DNA from: JBBIWA01 sp037439425
Lineage (GTDB): Bacteria; Acidobacteriota; Blastocatellia; RBC074
Assembly (NCBI GenBank): GCA_037439425.1
Contig: JBBIWA010000011.1
Coordinates: 43,173 to 107,172 of the forward strand
DNA: 64,000 nt
Direction: 5' to 3'
Part shown: in pieces, positions 1 to 7,954 of the stretch
Numbering within the stretch: the first letter of the stretch is position 1
Layout of the letters: each line of letters begins with the position of its first letter
Program-made: the position numbers and the translations under genes
The notes under the pieces: generated by a model
The model's input: the letters and a program-made list of their open reading frames with translations, nothing else
Databases searched by the model: none
Told to the model about the DNA's origin: nothing

Positions 1-2
1 AG

Positions 3-857
3 AAGCCTGCGATCAACGAGAATCCGCACACCTACATCGTCGCGCATCCCACGCTCGAAGTCGCCGCCGAGCCGGTGCGCTTCAAGACCAAATTCTCCTT
101 CGTGCCACTGGTGCGTTACTCCAATTCGCTGGGCGCATTCCAGATGGGAATGGACAGTACGCTCACGGGTGGTCTCTCAGCACAAGCGATGATCCGTGCG
201 ACGGGCGAAACGATCAAGGCTTTGTACGTCGCAGGTGAAGACCTCATCGCCAAAGCCAACCGAGAGGCTGAAGCGGTGAAAGCGCAGCTGGCTAAACTCG
301 ATCTGCTTGTCGTGCAGGATATCTTCTTGACTGAGACGGCGCAGCTTGCTCATGTCGTCTTTCCCGTAACCAGCTTTGCCGAAAGCCAGGGGACACAGAC
401 CAACAACGGCGCACAAGTTCAACTCGTGCGTCGCGTGATTCCCCCCGTCGGCCAGGCGCGCCCGGATTGGATGGTGATCAACTCGCTGGCTAAATTGATG
501 GGCCATGACCTAGGTTATCAGGGCGCAGTTAAGAACATCTTCAAAGAGATTGCTGAGAAGATTGAAGGTTACGCCGGGCTTTCACATAATCGTTTGGCCA
601 ACGAAGGCGCGACTCAGATTGAGCGCGCGCAACCGGAGCTGAGCCGGATCAATCGCGCTGAGTTGATGAGCCGCTTAGCTGACGAGGTGGCGCACATCAA
701 TCGCAGCGCCGCAGTGGATCACTCTGAGTTGACGGCCAAGGCGGGCTCACGACTGCATCGGCGTTACCAGCTCATTACGCGGTACTCGGAGATGCTGACG
801 CCCAAACCACTGAGGAGCGAGGAAGAAAGAGCGATGCCAGTCATCTTCCCCGCCTGA
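3..857 (+). CDS. nuoG: NADH-quinone oxidoreductase subunit G, C-terminal part (partial)
   Basis: This is the 3' end of a gene that enters from the left edge; the frame is open from base 3 to the TGA at 855-857 (284 residues visible). The text matches the molybdopterin-oxidoreductase-like part of complex I subunit G: segments such as LDLLVVQDIFLTETAQLAHV and VFPVTSFAESQGTQTNNGAQ are typical of the family. NuoG belongs to the peripheral arm and carries iron-sulfur clusters in its N-terminal part, which lies outside the window. The Met at 75 is an internal GTG and not a true start. It is followed after 23 bases by an Rpn-type gene instead of nuoH. Confidence 0.9.
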   Translation, partial: KPAINENPHTYIVAHPTLEVAAEPVRFKTKFSFVPLVRYSNSLGAFQMGMDSTLTGGLSAQAMIRATGETIKALYVAGEDLIAKANREAEAVKAQLAKLDLLVVQDIFLTETAQLAHVVFPVTSFAESQGTQTNNGAQVQLVRRVIPPVGQARPDWMVINSLAKLMGHDLGYQGAVKNIFKEIAEKIEGYAGLSHNRLANEGATQIERAQPELSRINRAELMSRLADEVAHINRSAAVDHSELTAKAGSRLHRRYQLITRYSEMLTPKPLRSEEERAMPVIFPA

Positions 858-880
858 GATGACGAAAAGATGGCCACTCT

Positions 881-1810
881 ATGATTGACCATGACCGGCT
901 CTTCGAGGAACTGCTTAAGACCTTCTTCGTGGAGTTCGTCGAGTTGTTCCTACCAGAGGTCTACGCTTATCTGGAACCGGACTCGGTGGTCTTTCTGGAC
1001 AAGGAGATTTTCATTGATGTGACGTCGGGTGAAAGCTACGAAGTAGATCTGGTGGCCAAAGCGCGCGTGCGCGGGCAAGAGTCGTTCTTTCTCATTCACG
1101 TCGAGCATCAAGCGCAACCGCAGACGGAGTTTGGCCGGCGACTGTTCCGCTACTTTGCCCGTCTCTTTGAAGAGCATGGGTTGCCGGTTTATCCGGTGGT
1201 GATCTACGACAAGCCGCGCCGGCCGGAGCCGAGCACGTTTCGGATCGGGTTTCCAGACCGAGTCGTGCTAGAGTTCAACTATCGAGTGATCCAGTTGAAT
1301 CGCCTCCATTGGCGTGATTTTTTGCGTCATCAGAATCCGGTAGCTGCCGCGCTGATGGCGAAGATGCAGATGAAGCCAGAGGAGCGCAAGCGAGTTAAAC
1401 TGGAGTGCTTGCGCTTGATAGCCACGTTAAAGTTGGATCGGGCGCGGATGCACTTGATCTCTGGGTTCGTGGACACCTACTTGAAATTGAACGCAGCAGA
1501 GGAGAAGTGGTTCAAAGCGGAGCTTAAAAAGCTTGACCCCACCACACAGAAGGAAGTTATGGAGATTGTGACCAGTTGGATGGAAGAAGGAATCAAAAAA
1601 GGATTGCAACAAGGGCGACAAGAAGGGCGACAAGAAGGCGGAGCAGATGTGATTTTGCGCCTGTTGACGCGCCGCTTCGGAGCGCTGTCTCCCAGGACGC
1701 AGAAGAAGATTCGCCACCTTTCAATTGCCCAGTTGGAAGAGTTGAGCGAAGCCTTGCTGGATTTTTCAAGCTTGAAAGACCTGACAGCCCGGCTGCGTGA
1801 GAACGCTTAA
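881..1810 (+). CDS. Rpn family recombination-promoting nuclease / putative transposase (PD-(D/E)XK type)
   Basis: This 309-residue protein resembles the Rpn/YhgA-like and DUF4351 group, a PD-(D/E)XK nuclease fold whose members promote RecA-independent recombination. Visible core: the acidic VDLVAKAR around residues 54-61, then IHVEHQAQ around 72-79, where the usual ExK is E-x-Q as is common in this group. The C-terminus has a charged GRQEGRQEGG tract (about 247-256) and a helical tail with RRFGALSPR and LEELSEALLDF, the DUF4351-like end. It lies in the same direction between nuoG (23 bases upstream) and nuoH (61 bases downstream), so it probably shares the complex I transcript. No inverted repeats of a mobile element were seen around it. 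Confidence 0.85.
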   Translation: MIDHDRLFEELLKTFFVEFVELFLPEVYAYLEPDSVVFLDKEIFIDVTSGESYEVDLVAKARVRGQESFFLIHVEHQAQPQTEFGRRLFRYFARLFEEHGLPVYPVVIYDKPRRPEPSTFRIGFPDRVVLEFNYRVIQLNRLHWRDFLRHQNPVAAALMAKMQMKPEERKRVKLECLRLIATLKLDRARMHLISGFVDTYLKLNAAEEKWFKAELKKLDPTTQKEVMEIVTSWMEEGIKKGLQQGRQEGRQEGGADVILRLLTRRFGALSPRTQKKIRHLSIAQLEELSEALLDFSSLKDLTARLRENA

Positions 1811-1871
1811 GAGCCGGCACACCTATCCGCGCGATCTTTTCCCAGTCGCGCTTGATGGTCTGGTTTGTCGT

Positions 1872-2900
1872 ATGCCAATTGACTTTCAATTTATCGCTGA
1901 AACGCTCATCAAGATCGTTGTCGCCTGGCTCTTCGTCATGCTCGTGGTCGCCTATATGGTTTACGCTGAGCGGCGCGTGCTGGCATTGATTCAAAATCGT
2001 CTCGGCCCGAATCGCGTCGGCCCCCAAGGATTGCTTCAACCCTTCGCCGATCTATTGAAGTTCATCTTCAAAGAAGAGATCATCCCGCTGGCAGCCAACA
2101 AGTGGCTCTACTTGCTGGCGCCGATTGTGGCGCTGGTGCCAGCGATGATGGTATTGATCGTCTATCCGTTTGGGCCGGAGGTCTACATTCCCTTCCTGGA
2201 GCGCAAAGTCAGCCTCTACATTACGAACTTCAACGTCGGGTTGCTTTACGTCTTTGCGCTGACGAGTCTGGGCGTTTACGGCATCGTGCTGGCCGGTTGG
2301 GCCTCAAACTCGAAATATAGTTTGCTTGGTGGGCTGCGCTCTTCGGCGCAGATGGTGAGTTATGAGTTGAGCCTGTCGCTGTCAGTCATTGGTGTGTTAC
2401 TGCAAGCTGGCTCTCTTGATCTGATCAAGATAGTCGAGAATCAGTCGGGCTTTTTTGGTCTCGGCTGGCACCTCTTCTGGTTTCAACCGCTCGGGTTCTT
2501 CGTTTATCTGATCAGCGCGATTGCCGAGACCAATCGCGTGCCGTTCGATCTGCCGGAAGCAGAGACTGAACTCGTGGCCGGATTTCACACCGAATACAGC
2601 GCCATGAAGTTTGCGCTCTTCTTTATGGCCGAGTACGTCAACATGTTCACGGTCTCGGTGCTGGCAACGACGCTTTTTTTGGGCGGATGGAATGGGCCAG
2701 GCGTTGAGCAGTTTCCGCTGCTGGGTCTGTTTTACTTTCTGATCAAGGTCTTCTTCTTCCTGTTTCTCTACATCTGGTTGCGCGGGACGTTGCCACGTCT
2801 GCGCTATGACCAGTTGATGAATTTCGGCTGGAAGTTTCTGCTCCCGGTGGCGCTCTTGAACATCGTCATTTCAGCCGTGATCGGAGTTCTCACTACTTAG
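1872..2900 (+). CDS. nuoH: NADH-quinone oxidoreductase subunit H
   Basis: NuoH is the membrane subunit at the junction of the peripheral and membrane arms that forms the quinone-binding chamber. The product is 342 residues with about eight hydrophobic segments. Family signatures are ERRVLALIQNRLGPNRVGP near residue 33 and ETNRVPFDLPEAE near residue 220. The frame is open upstream to 1797, but the ATG at 1872 gives the standard N-terminus (MPIDFQFIAETLIKIVVAWL) and is preferred. The next gene is nuoJ; nuoI, which normally follows nuoH, is not present. Confidence 0.95.
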   Translation: MPIDFQFIAETLIKIVVAWLFVMLVVAYMVYAERRVLALIQNRLGPNRVGPQGLLQPFADLLKFIFKEEIIPLAANKWLYLLAPIVALVPAMMVLIVYPFGPEVYIPFLERKVSLYITNFNVGLLYVFALTSLGVYGIVLAGWASNSKYSLLGGLRSSAQMVSYELSLSLSVIGVLLQAGSLDLIKIVENQSGFFGLGWHLFWFQPLGFFVYLISAIAETNRVPFDLPEAETELVAGFHTEYSAMKFALFFMAEYVNMFTVSVLATTLFLGGWNGPGVEQFPLLGLFYFLIKVFFFLFLYIWLRGTLPRLRYDQLMNFGWKFLLPVALLNIVISAVIGVLTT

Positions 2901-2922
2901 CTTTAAGCCACAGGAGAGAGGT

Positions 2923-3522
2923 ATGGAGATACTATTTCTGATGCTGGCGGCGCTGGCAGTAGTGGCAGCCTTCAACGTCATCCTGCAACGCAATCCCATT
3001 CACGGGGCAATTTCGTTGATCGTCACGCTCTGCGCGCTGGCGGGTCTGTTTCTCACACTGCAGGCTCAGTTCATCGCGGCCATTCAAGTCATCGTCTACG
3101 CTGGAGCGATCATGGTGCTGTTTGTCTTTGTGATCATGCTGCTCAACGTGCGCACCGAAGAGGCTAAACGCGACCGGCAGCCATATCTGAAGTGGATCGC
3201 ACCATTACTTTTCATCGCTTTGCTGGGTGAAGTCTTCTTCGTGTTCAAGGCTGTTTCTACGCCACCGCCTGCGGAGCTGAGCGCTGCCAATCCCGCCCAC
3301 GTCATCGGCACCACCGAATCAATCGGGCAAGCGATGTTTTCCCTCTACGTCGTTCCGTTCGAGGCAGCCTCGGTCTTGATTCTGATGGCGATCGTAGGGG
3401 CGATGATCCTGGCCCGGAGAGAGCGCGCGCCGCGGGTGGAAGGTGCAGCCATCATGGCGCAATCGGCTGAGAGTCAAACTATCACTGAAGAAAAGGAGGT
3501 CGCCGCTGGAGCGCATCGCTAA
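2923..3522 (+). CDS. nuoJ: NADH-quinone oxidoreductase subunit J
   Basis: The protein is 199 residues with five hydrophobic segments. The conserved NuoJ region IQVIVYAGAIMVLFVFVIML lies near residues 55-74. It contributes to the proton-translocating E-channel region together with NuoK and NuoH. The ATG at 2923 follows a GGAGAGAGGT ribosome site. The C-terminal tail after residue 165 is polar and extended, ending in a Glu/Lys-rich stretch, as often seen in NuoJ. The gap to nuoK is 18 bases. Confidence 0.95.
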   Translation: MEILFLMLAALAVVAAFNVILQRNPIHGAISLIVTLCALAGLFLTLQAQFIAAIQVIVYAGAIMVLFVFVIMLLNVRTEEAKRDRQPYLKWIAPLLFIALLGEVFFVFKAVSTPPPAELSAANPAHVIGTTESIGQAMFSLYVVPFEAASVLILMAIVGAMILARRERAPRVEGAAIMAQSAESQTITEEKEVAAGAHR

Positions 3523-3540
3523 GGCGGCGGACCAAGAGAT

Positions 3541-3843
3541 ATGATTCCACTTTCCTGGTACCTGGCGCTGAGCGCCACCTTGTTTACTATCGGCGTGGCC
3601 GGTGTGCTCCTTCAGCGCAATGTCATCTCGCTGTTTATGTGCATTGAGCTGATGCTCAATGCGGTTAATCTCTCGCTCGTCGCGTTTTCGCGTTACCTCA
3701 ATGACATCACGGGCCAGTTGTTTGTCTTTATTGTCATGACGGTAGCCGCAGCCGAAGCTGCTGTCGGATTGGCCATTATCATTTCTCTATTCCGCAATCG
3801 CGAAACGCTCAATGTGGACGAAGCGGATTTGCTCAAACTTTGA
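3541..3843 (+). CDS. nuoK: NADH-quinone oxidoreductase subunit K
   Basis: The protein is 100 residues with three membrane helices, the usual NuoK length. The buried functional glutamate lies in LFMCIELMLNAVNLSLVAF (around residue 36), and a second conserved acidic position is in MTVAAAEAAVGLAI (around residue 70). It works with NuoJ in the first part of the membrane arm. It is 18 bases after nuoJ. A repeat-bearing gap of 125 bases separates it from nuoL. Confidence 0.95.
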   Translation: MIPLSWYLALSATLFTIGVAGVLLQRNVISLFMCIELMLNAVNLSLVAFSRYLNDITGQLFVFIVMTVAAAEAAVGLAIIISLFRNRETLNVDEADLLKL

Positions 3844-3852
3844 AAACCTGAA

Positions 3853-3956
3853 ACCACGAAGGATACGAAGGGAGAGGAAGAAAATAAGCTGTTGGCCCGT
3901 TGCTTTGCCTCTTCTATGAAAATGCCACCCTTTGGGTGCTCTGCGCTCTTCGTGGT
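3853..3956. repeat. CCACGAAGG-type inverted repeat in the nuoK-nuoL gap
   Basis: The left arm ACCACGAAGGATACGAAG (3853-3870) and the right arm CTTCGTGGT (3948-3956) are inverted relative to each other. A related element with the same ends occurs at 26635-26674, and a single arm at 16462-16475. It lies inside a co-transcribed operon, so it must be tolerated in the nuo mRNA. Confidence 0.6.
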
Positions 3957-3968
3957 GCATCTCAAGCT

Positions 3969-5993
3969 ATGCTCAAGTGGATTACTCTGGCGCCGCTGGT
4001 CGGCGCAATCATCAACGGATTTTTTGGCAAGCGTCTGAGTGAACGTATAATCGGGCTGATTGCGTGTGGCTCGGTGGGGGTCTCGACAGCACTAGCTTTC
4101 TTCGTCTTCTTCAGGCGATTGCTGCCGTTACCTGCAGGCCAGCGTCAAATTACAGAGCACTTCTTCACCTGGATCCAGGTGGGCAACTTCCAGGCCGAGT
4201 TTGCCTATCTGCTCGATCCGCTTTCAGGCATCTACATTCTGTTTGTCACTGGCGTCGGGCTTTTGATTCACATCTACGCGACAGGTTATATGCACGGCGA
4301 TCCTGGCTACTATCGGTTCTTCGCCTACCTGAACCTGTTTATGTTTATGATGCTGACGCTGGTACTGGCCGACAATCTGTTACTGCTCTTTGTCGGCTGG
4401 GAAGGCGTAGGACTTTGCTCGTACTTGCTGATCGGTTACTACCTCAAGTGGGAGGTGGCCGGCAACGCCGCCAAGAAAGCCTTCATTGTCAACCGGGTCG
4501 GTGACTTCGGCTTTATGATCGCGACCTTTCTGGTCTTCACTACCTTCGGTACCATCAGCTTTGTAACGAAGAGCATCGGTGGGCAAGAGGTCGCCGGCTT
4601 CCTTGCTCAAGCAGCGACGCAGCCCATAGCGGCCGGCACTGTCACGGCGATCGCGCTACTTATGTTTGTTGGGGCGACGGGCAAATCAGCTCAGATACCG
4701 CTCTACGTCTGGCTGCCGGATGCGATGGCCGGCCCAACTCCAGTTTCAGCTCTGATTCACGCGGCAACGATGGTCACAGCGGGTGTCTACTTAGTTGCGC
4801 GTTGCAGCCCCATCTTCGTCAAATCACCAACGGCAATGTTGGTCGTGGCAGTCATCGGCGCAGCAACGGCGCTTTTTGCGGCCACGATCGGACTGGCGCA
4901 AAACGACATCAAGAAAGTGCTGGCCTATTCGACCGTGTCGCAGCTTGGCTATATGTTCCTGGCTTGCGGCGTGGGCGCGTTTACGGCGGGAGTCTTTCAC
5001 GTTGTGACTCATGCTTTCTTCAAAGCGCTGCTCTTTCTCGGCGCGGGATCAGTCATTCACGGATTGCACAACGAGCAGGATTTGCGGCGGATGGGTGGGC
5101 TGAAGAAATACCTGCCGATCACGTTCGGCACGATGCTGGTGGCGTGGCTCGCGATCAGCGGCTTTCCGTTGATGTCAGGCTTCTTCAGCAAGGATGAGAT
5201 TCTGTGGCGCACCTGGTCAACCGCAGCACTCGGTCCGGGCTGGGGTCGTGCGCTGTGGGTGATTGCAGCGATCACAGCTTTGCTCACGGCGATCTATATG
5301 ACCCGCCTGATAGTGATGGCCTTCTGGGGTCAAGAGCGATTCAGCAGAGAGGCGCGCCATGAGCATCACGCGGCCGAGAGGCACGCGCACCAACCTCATG
5401 AAGCGCCGGCTTCGATGTGGGTGCCGCTGGTAATTCTGGCGCTTCTCTCCTTCGCAGGCGGCTTTATCGGCGTGCCACCAGCTTTGAGCAGTCTGGTAGG
5501 CATTCACGCACCGAATCAGTTCGAGCATTTCCTTGAGCCGGCCGTAGCCCAAGTTGCTCAACCGCCTCTCCAAAGATCTGCTCTCACTGAAGCACCGGCG
5601 GTAACTGCTGCCGAAGGTGAGCACGGGCATGAGGCTGCCGAGCGTTTGTTTACTGCTATCTCGACGATCATTGCGTTACTCGGTCTGGGCCTCGGTTGGT
5701 TGATCTTCACCCGTAATCCGCTGCGCCAGATGCCACGTCTGCTCGAAAACAGATACTACGTTGATGAGTTCTACGATGCGATGATTGTCAATCCGATTGA
5801 GCAGGGATCGCGCCACTTCCTCTGGCGAATCGTTGACGTGAAGATCATTGACGGATTTGTCAACGGCGTGGCGCAACTCTTCGGCGCGCTGGCTGGCACG
5901 CTGCGCTATATGCAGACCGGATTGGCGCGCAGCTACGCTGCCATTATCCTGCTCGGCGCGATTGTGGTGATCTGGTATTTTGCACTGCGATGA
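3969..5993 (+). CDS. nuoL: NADH-quinone oxidoreductase subunit L
   Basis: NuoL is the distal antiporter-like, proton-pumping subunit of complex I. From ATG 3969 (MLKWITLAPLVGAIINGFFG) the product is 674 residues. The longer frame from 3900 reads through the upstream repeat and is rejected. Key motifs are LLFVGWEGVGLCSYLLIGY with the helix-5 glutamate, the lysine-bearing TGKSAQIPLYVWLPDAMAGP, and VSALIHAATMVTAGVYLVAR. A His-rich insertion, EARHEHHAAERHAHQPHE, lies near residues 460-477, and the protein ends with a long amphipathic and transmembrane tail. Confidence 0.95.
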   Translation: MLKWITLAPLVGAIINGFFGKRLSERIIGLIACGSVGVSTALAFFVFFRRLLPLPAGQRQITEHFFTWIQVGNFQAEFAYLLDPLSGIYILFVTGVGLLIHIYATGYMHGDPGYYRFFAYLNLFMFMMLTLVLADNLLLLFVGWEGVGLCSYLLIGYYLKWEVAGNAAKKAFIVNRVGDFGFMIATFLVFTTFGTISFVTKSIGGQEVAGFLAQAATQPIAAGTVTAIALLMFVGATGKSAQIPLYVWLPDAMAGPTPVSALIHAATMVTAGVYLVARCSPIFVKSPTAMLVVAVIGAATALFAATIGLAQNDIKKVLAYSTVSQLGYMFLACGVGAFTAGVFHVVTHAFFKALLFLGAGSVIHGLHNEQDLRRMGGLKKYLPITFGTMLVAWLAISGFPLMSGFFSKDEILWRTWSTAALGPGWGRALWVIAAITALLTAIYMTRLIVMAFWGQERFSREARHEHHAAERHAHQPHEAPASMWVPLVILALLSFAGGFIGVPPALSSLVGIHAPNQFEHFLEPAVAQVAQPPLQRSALTEAPAVTAAEGEHGHEAAERLFTAISTIIALLGLGLGWLIFTRNPLRQMPRLLENRYYVDEFYDAMIVNPIEQGSRHFLWRIVDVKIIDGFVNGVAQLFGALAGTLRYMQTGLARSYAAIILLGAIVVIWYFALR

Positions 5994-6026
5994 CTCGAGG
6001 AGCGCACCTGGATCGTGAAGTTAACC

Positions 6027-6040
6027 GAGGAGCGCTCCTC
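6027..6040. repeat. Perfect 14-bp palindrome in the nuoL-nuoM gap
   Basis: GAGGAGCGCTCCTC is fully self-complementary and lies 34 bases after the nuoL stop. It could fold in the nuo mRNA as a processing or stability hairpin. No T-tract follows, so it is not an intrinsic terminator. Confidence 0.5.
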
Positions 6041-6210
6041 ACCGTCCCTTGTCCATGAAGCTGCATCAGGTTCTTTCCCGGCGCCCGATGCCTTGCAATG
6101 GGGGAGTGAACAAGGGAGCAGGACTAAGGGGCTGCCTACAATAAGCGGCGCCCGATAATCGTTTTGCGAGCCACTGAGATTGATTTCGATCAAGCAAATT
6201 GTCAAAGCAA

Positions 6211-6229
6211 GCAGGCAAGGATGCCTGCG
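6211..6229. repeat. Dispersed GCA-GGCAAGGATGCC-TGC repeat upstream of nuoM
   Basis: GCAGGCAAGGATGCCTGCG is a short hairpin-forming member of the family seen at 16314-16410, 26376-26590 and 61741-61830. It ends two bases before the AGGAG that serves nuoM, so it could affect access to that ribosome site. Confidence 0.6.
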
Positions 6230-6238
6230 CAGGAGAAT

Positions 6239-7777
6239 ATGAACCTTGTTACTCTGACAACTTTTCTGCCACTGGTTGGAGCAGCAGCCTTGCTGCTGCA
6301 CAGTCTCTTTTGGGCCAGACGGGGCGTAGCGCAAGAGAGACTGGACAATCACTACCGCTGGATCGCGTTGTTTTTCACCACGACCACGTTCCTTGTTTCG
6401 CTGGGTCTGGTAAGCGGCTTCGACGCGTCGCAATCCGGAAAGCAGTTTACCTCCAAGAGGCCCTGGATTGGCGACCTGGGCGTCAGCTATTTCGTCGGCG
6501 TGGACGGCATCAGTCTGTGGCTAGTAGTGCTGACGACTTTCCTGATGCCGATCTCGATTCTGGCAAGCTGGGGGATTACGAAGCGGGTGCGCGAGTACAT
6601 GATCTTTATGCTCGTGCTCGAAACCGGCATGCTCGGCGTCTTCGTCTCGCTCGATATGTTCCTGTTCTATCTCTTCTGGGAGGTGACGCTGGTGCCGATG
6701 TATTTCCTGATCGGCGTCTGGGGCGCGGAACGCCGCATTTACGCAGCGATCAAGTTCGTCATCTACACGGTCGTGGGCAGCCTGCTGATGCTACTTGCGA
6801 TCATCGCAGTCTACTATATTAACGGCGGGACGACATTCGACCTGGTCGAGATCACAAGCAATTTCGCTGCGAAGCGTGAAGGGGTGTCGCATAGTGTGCA
6901 GTACTGGCTCTGGGCAGCTTTTGCGCTGGCCTTCTTCATCAAGGTTCCACTCTGGCCGCTGCACACGTGGTTGCCGGATGCGCACGTTGAAGCGCCCACC
7001 GCCGGCTCGATCATTCTGGCCGGGATTCTCCTCAAGCTGGGGACCTATGGACTGATGCGCTTCAACCTGCCGCTTTTTCCGGAGATTTCGCTCGAAGCGG
7101 CGACCTGGGTGATGACGCTCGCAGTGATTGGAATCATCTATGGCGCGCTGGTGGCGATGGTGCAGCCGGATATGAAGAAGCTGGTGGCTTATTCTTCGGT
7201 CAGCCATCTGGGTTTTGTTGTTATGGGTATTTTCGCCTTCACCGAGTTATCCCTGCAGGGCGCGCTTTATCAAATGCTCAATCACGGGGTTTCGACCGGA
7301 GCGCTCTTCTTGTGCGTCGGGATGATCTATGACCGGCGGCACACGCGCGAGATTGCAGAGTTCGGCGGAATCGCCACACCAATGCCACAATACTCGACGA
7401 TGTTTATGATCATTGCGCTCTCAAGCCTGGGCTTGCCGCTGCTGAATGGCTTCGTGGGCGAGTTCTTGATCTTGCTGGGCACCTTCCAGTCCACTGTCTT
7501 TCCGCACGCCTGGAAATTCGCCATCGTGGGCGCAATAGGTGTGATTTTGTCAGCCGTCTACCTGCTGTGGATGATACAACGCGTCTTCTTCGGCGAGGCA
7601 ACCAAACAGGAGAATGCTGAGTTGAAAGACCTGGACCTGCGCGAGAAAGCAGCGCTCATCCCGCTGGTCGCGATGGCAGTGATTATGGGCATCGGGCCCA
7701 TGCTCTTCCTCCGCGCCAGCGACAGCAGCGTACAGAAAATTATCGAGGGGAGTAAGATTTTAAGGGTGGCTAAGTGA
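6239..7777 (+). CDS. nuoM: NADH-quinone oxidoreductase subunit M
   Basis: NuoM is the middle or second antiporter-like proton-pumping subunit. ATG 6239 follows AGGAG closely and gives 512 residues starting MNLVTLTTFLPLVGAAALLL. The in-frame ATG at 6221 lies in a repeat and is less likely. Visible motifs are LFYLFWEVTLVPMYFLIGVW with the conserved glutamate, KVPLWPLHTWLPDAHVEAPT with the lysine and the discontinuous helix region, and KLVAYSSVSHLGFVVMGIF. The gap to nuoN is 177 bases and carries a simple repeat. Confidence 0.95.
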   Translation: MNLVTLTTFLPLVGAAALLLHSLFWARRGVAQERLDNHYRWIALFFTTTTFLVSLGLVSGFDASQSGKQFTSKRPWIGDLGVSYFVGVDGISLWLVVLTTFLMPISILASWGITKRVREYMIFMLVLETGMLGVFVSLDMFLFYLFWEVTLVPMYFLIGVWGAERRIYAAIKFVIYTVVGSLLMLLAIIAVYYINGGTTFDLVEITSNFAAKREGVSHSVQYWLWAAFALAFFIKVPLWPLHTWLPDAHVEAPTAGSIILAGILLKLGTYGLMRFNLPLFPEISLEAATWVMTLAVIGIIYGALVAMVQPDMKKLVAYSSVSHLGFVVMGIFAFTELSLQGALYQMLNHGVSTGALFLCVGMIYDRRHTREIAEFGGIATPMPQYSTMFMIIALSSLGLPLLNGFVGEFLILLGTFQSTVFPHAWKFAIVGAIGVILSAVYLLWMIQRVFFGEATKQENAELKDLDLREKAALIPLVAMAVIMGIGPMLFLRASDSSVQKIIEGSKILRVAK

Positions 7778-7864
7778 TCTTATTGCTGAGGAGCCCTTCA
7801 TGCCGTCGTGAACGGTGTGGGAGAAGCAATGAAGACGAGCGTGGCAGGGTGATTGCCACTTTGT

Positions 7865-7896
7865 TAGTTTCTAGTTTTTAGTTCTCAGTTTTTAGT
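7865..7896. repeat. TAGTTTT-type simple repeat in the nuoM-nuoN gap
   Basis: The stretch is built from imperfect units of TAGTTTC, TAGTTTT, TAGTTCTC and AGTTTTTAG. Other low-complexity repeats of different sequence but similar style occur at 22646-22690, 38757-38840 and 44421-44500. Confidence 0.6.
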
Positions 7897-7954
7897 GAAA
7901 CGAAGCAGAGATTGGCTGCCGAAGATCGAAAGCTGATCAATCATAGCAGAGACC

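Noticed and set aside
3900..3968. An N-terminal extension of NuoL
   Set aside because: It is encoded by the CCACGAAGG repeat region, and the family N-terminus starts at ATG 3969.
4802..5197. Long alternative frames inside nuoL, nuoM, nuoN, purB and other genes
   Set aside because: They are shadow frames of strongly recognised genes and have no family resemblance or ribosome sites.
7801..7954. A small gene or regulator between nuoM and nuoN
   Set aside because: Only simple TAGTTTT repeats and no supported frame are present.
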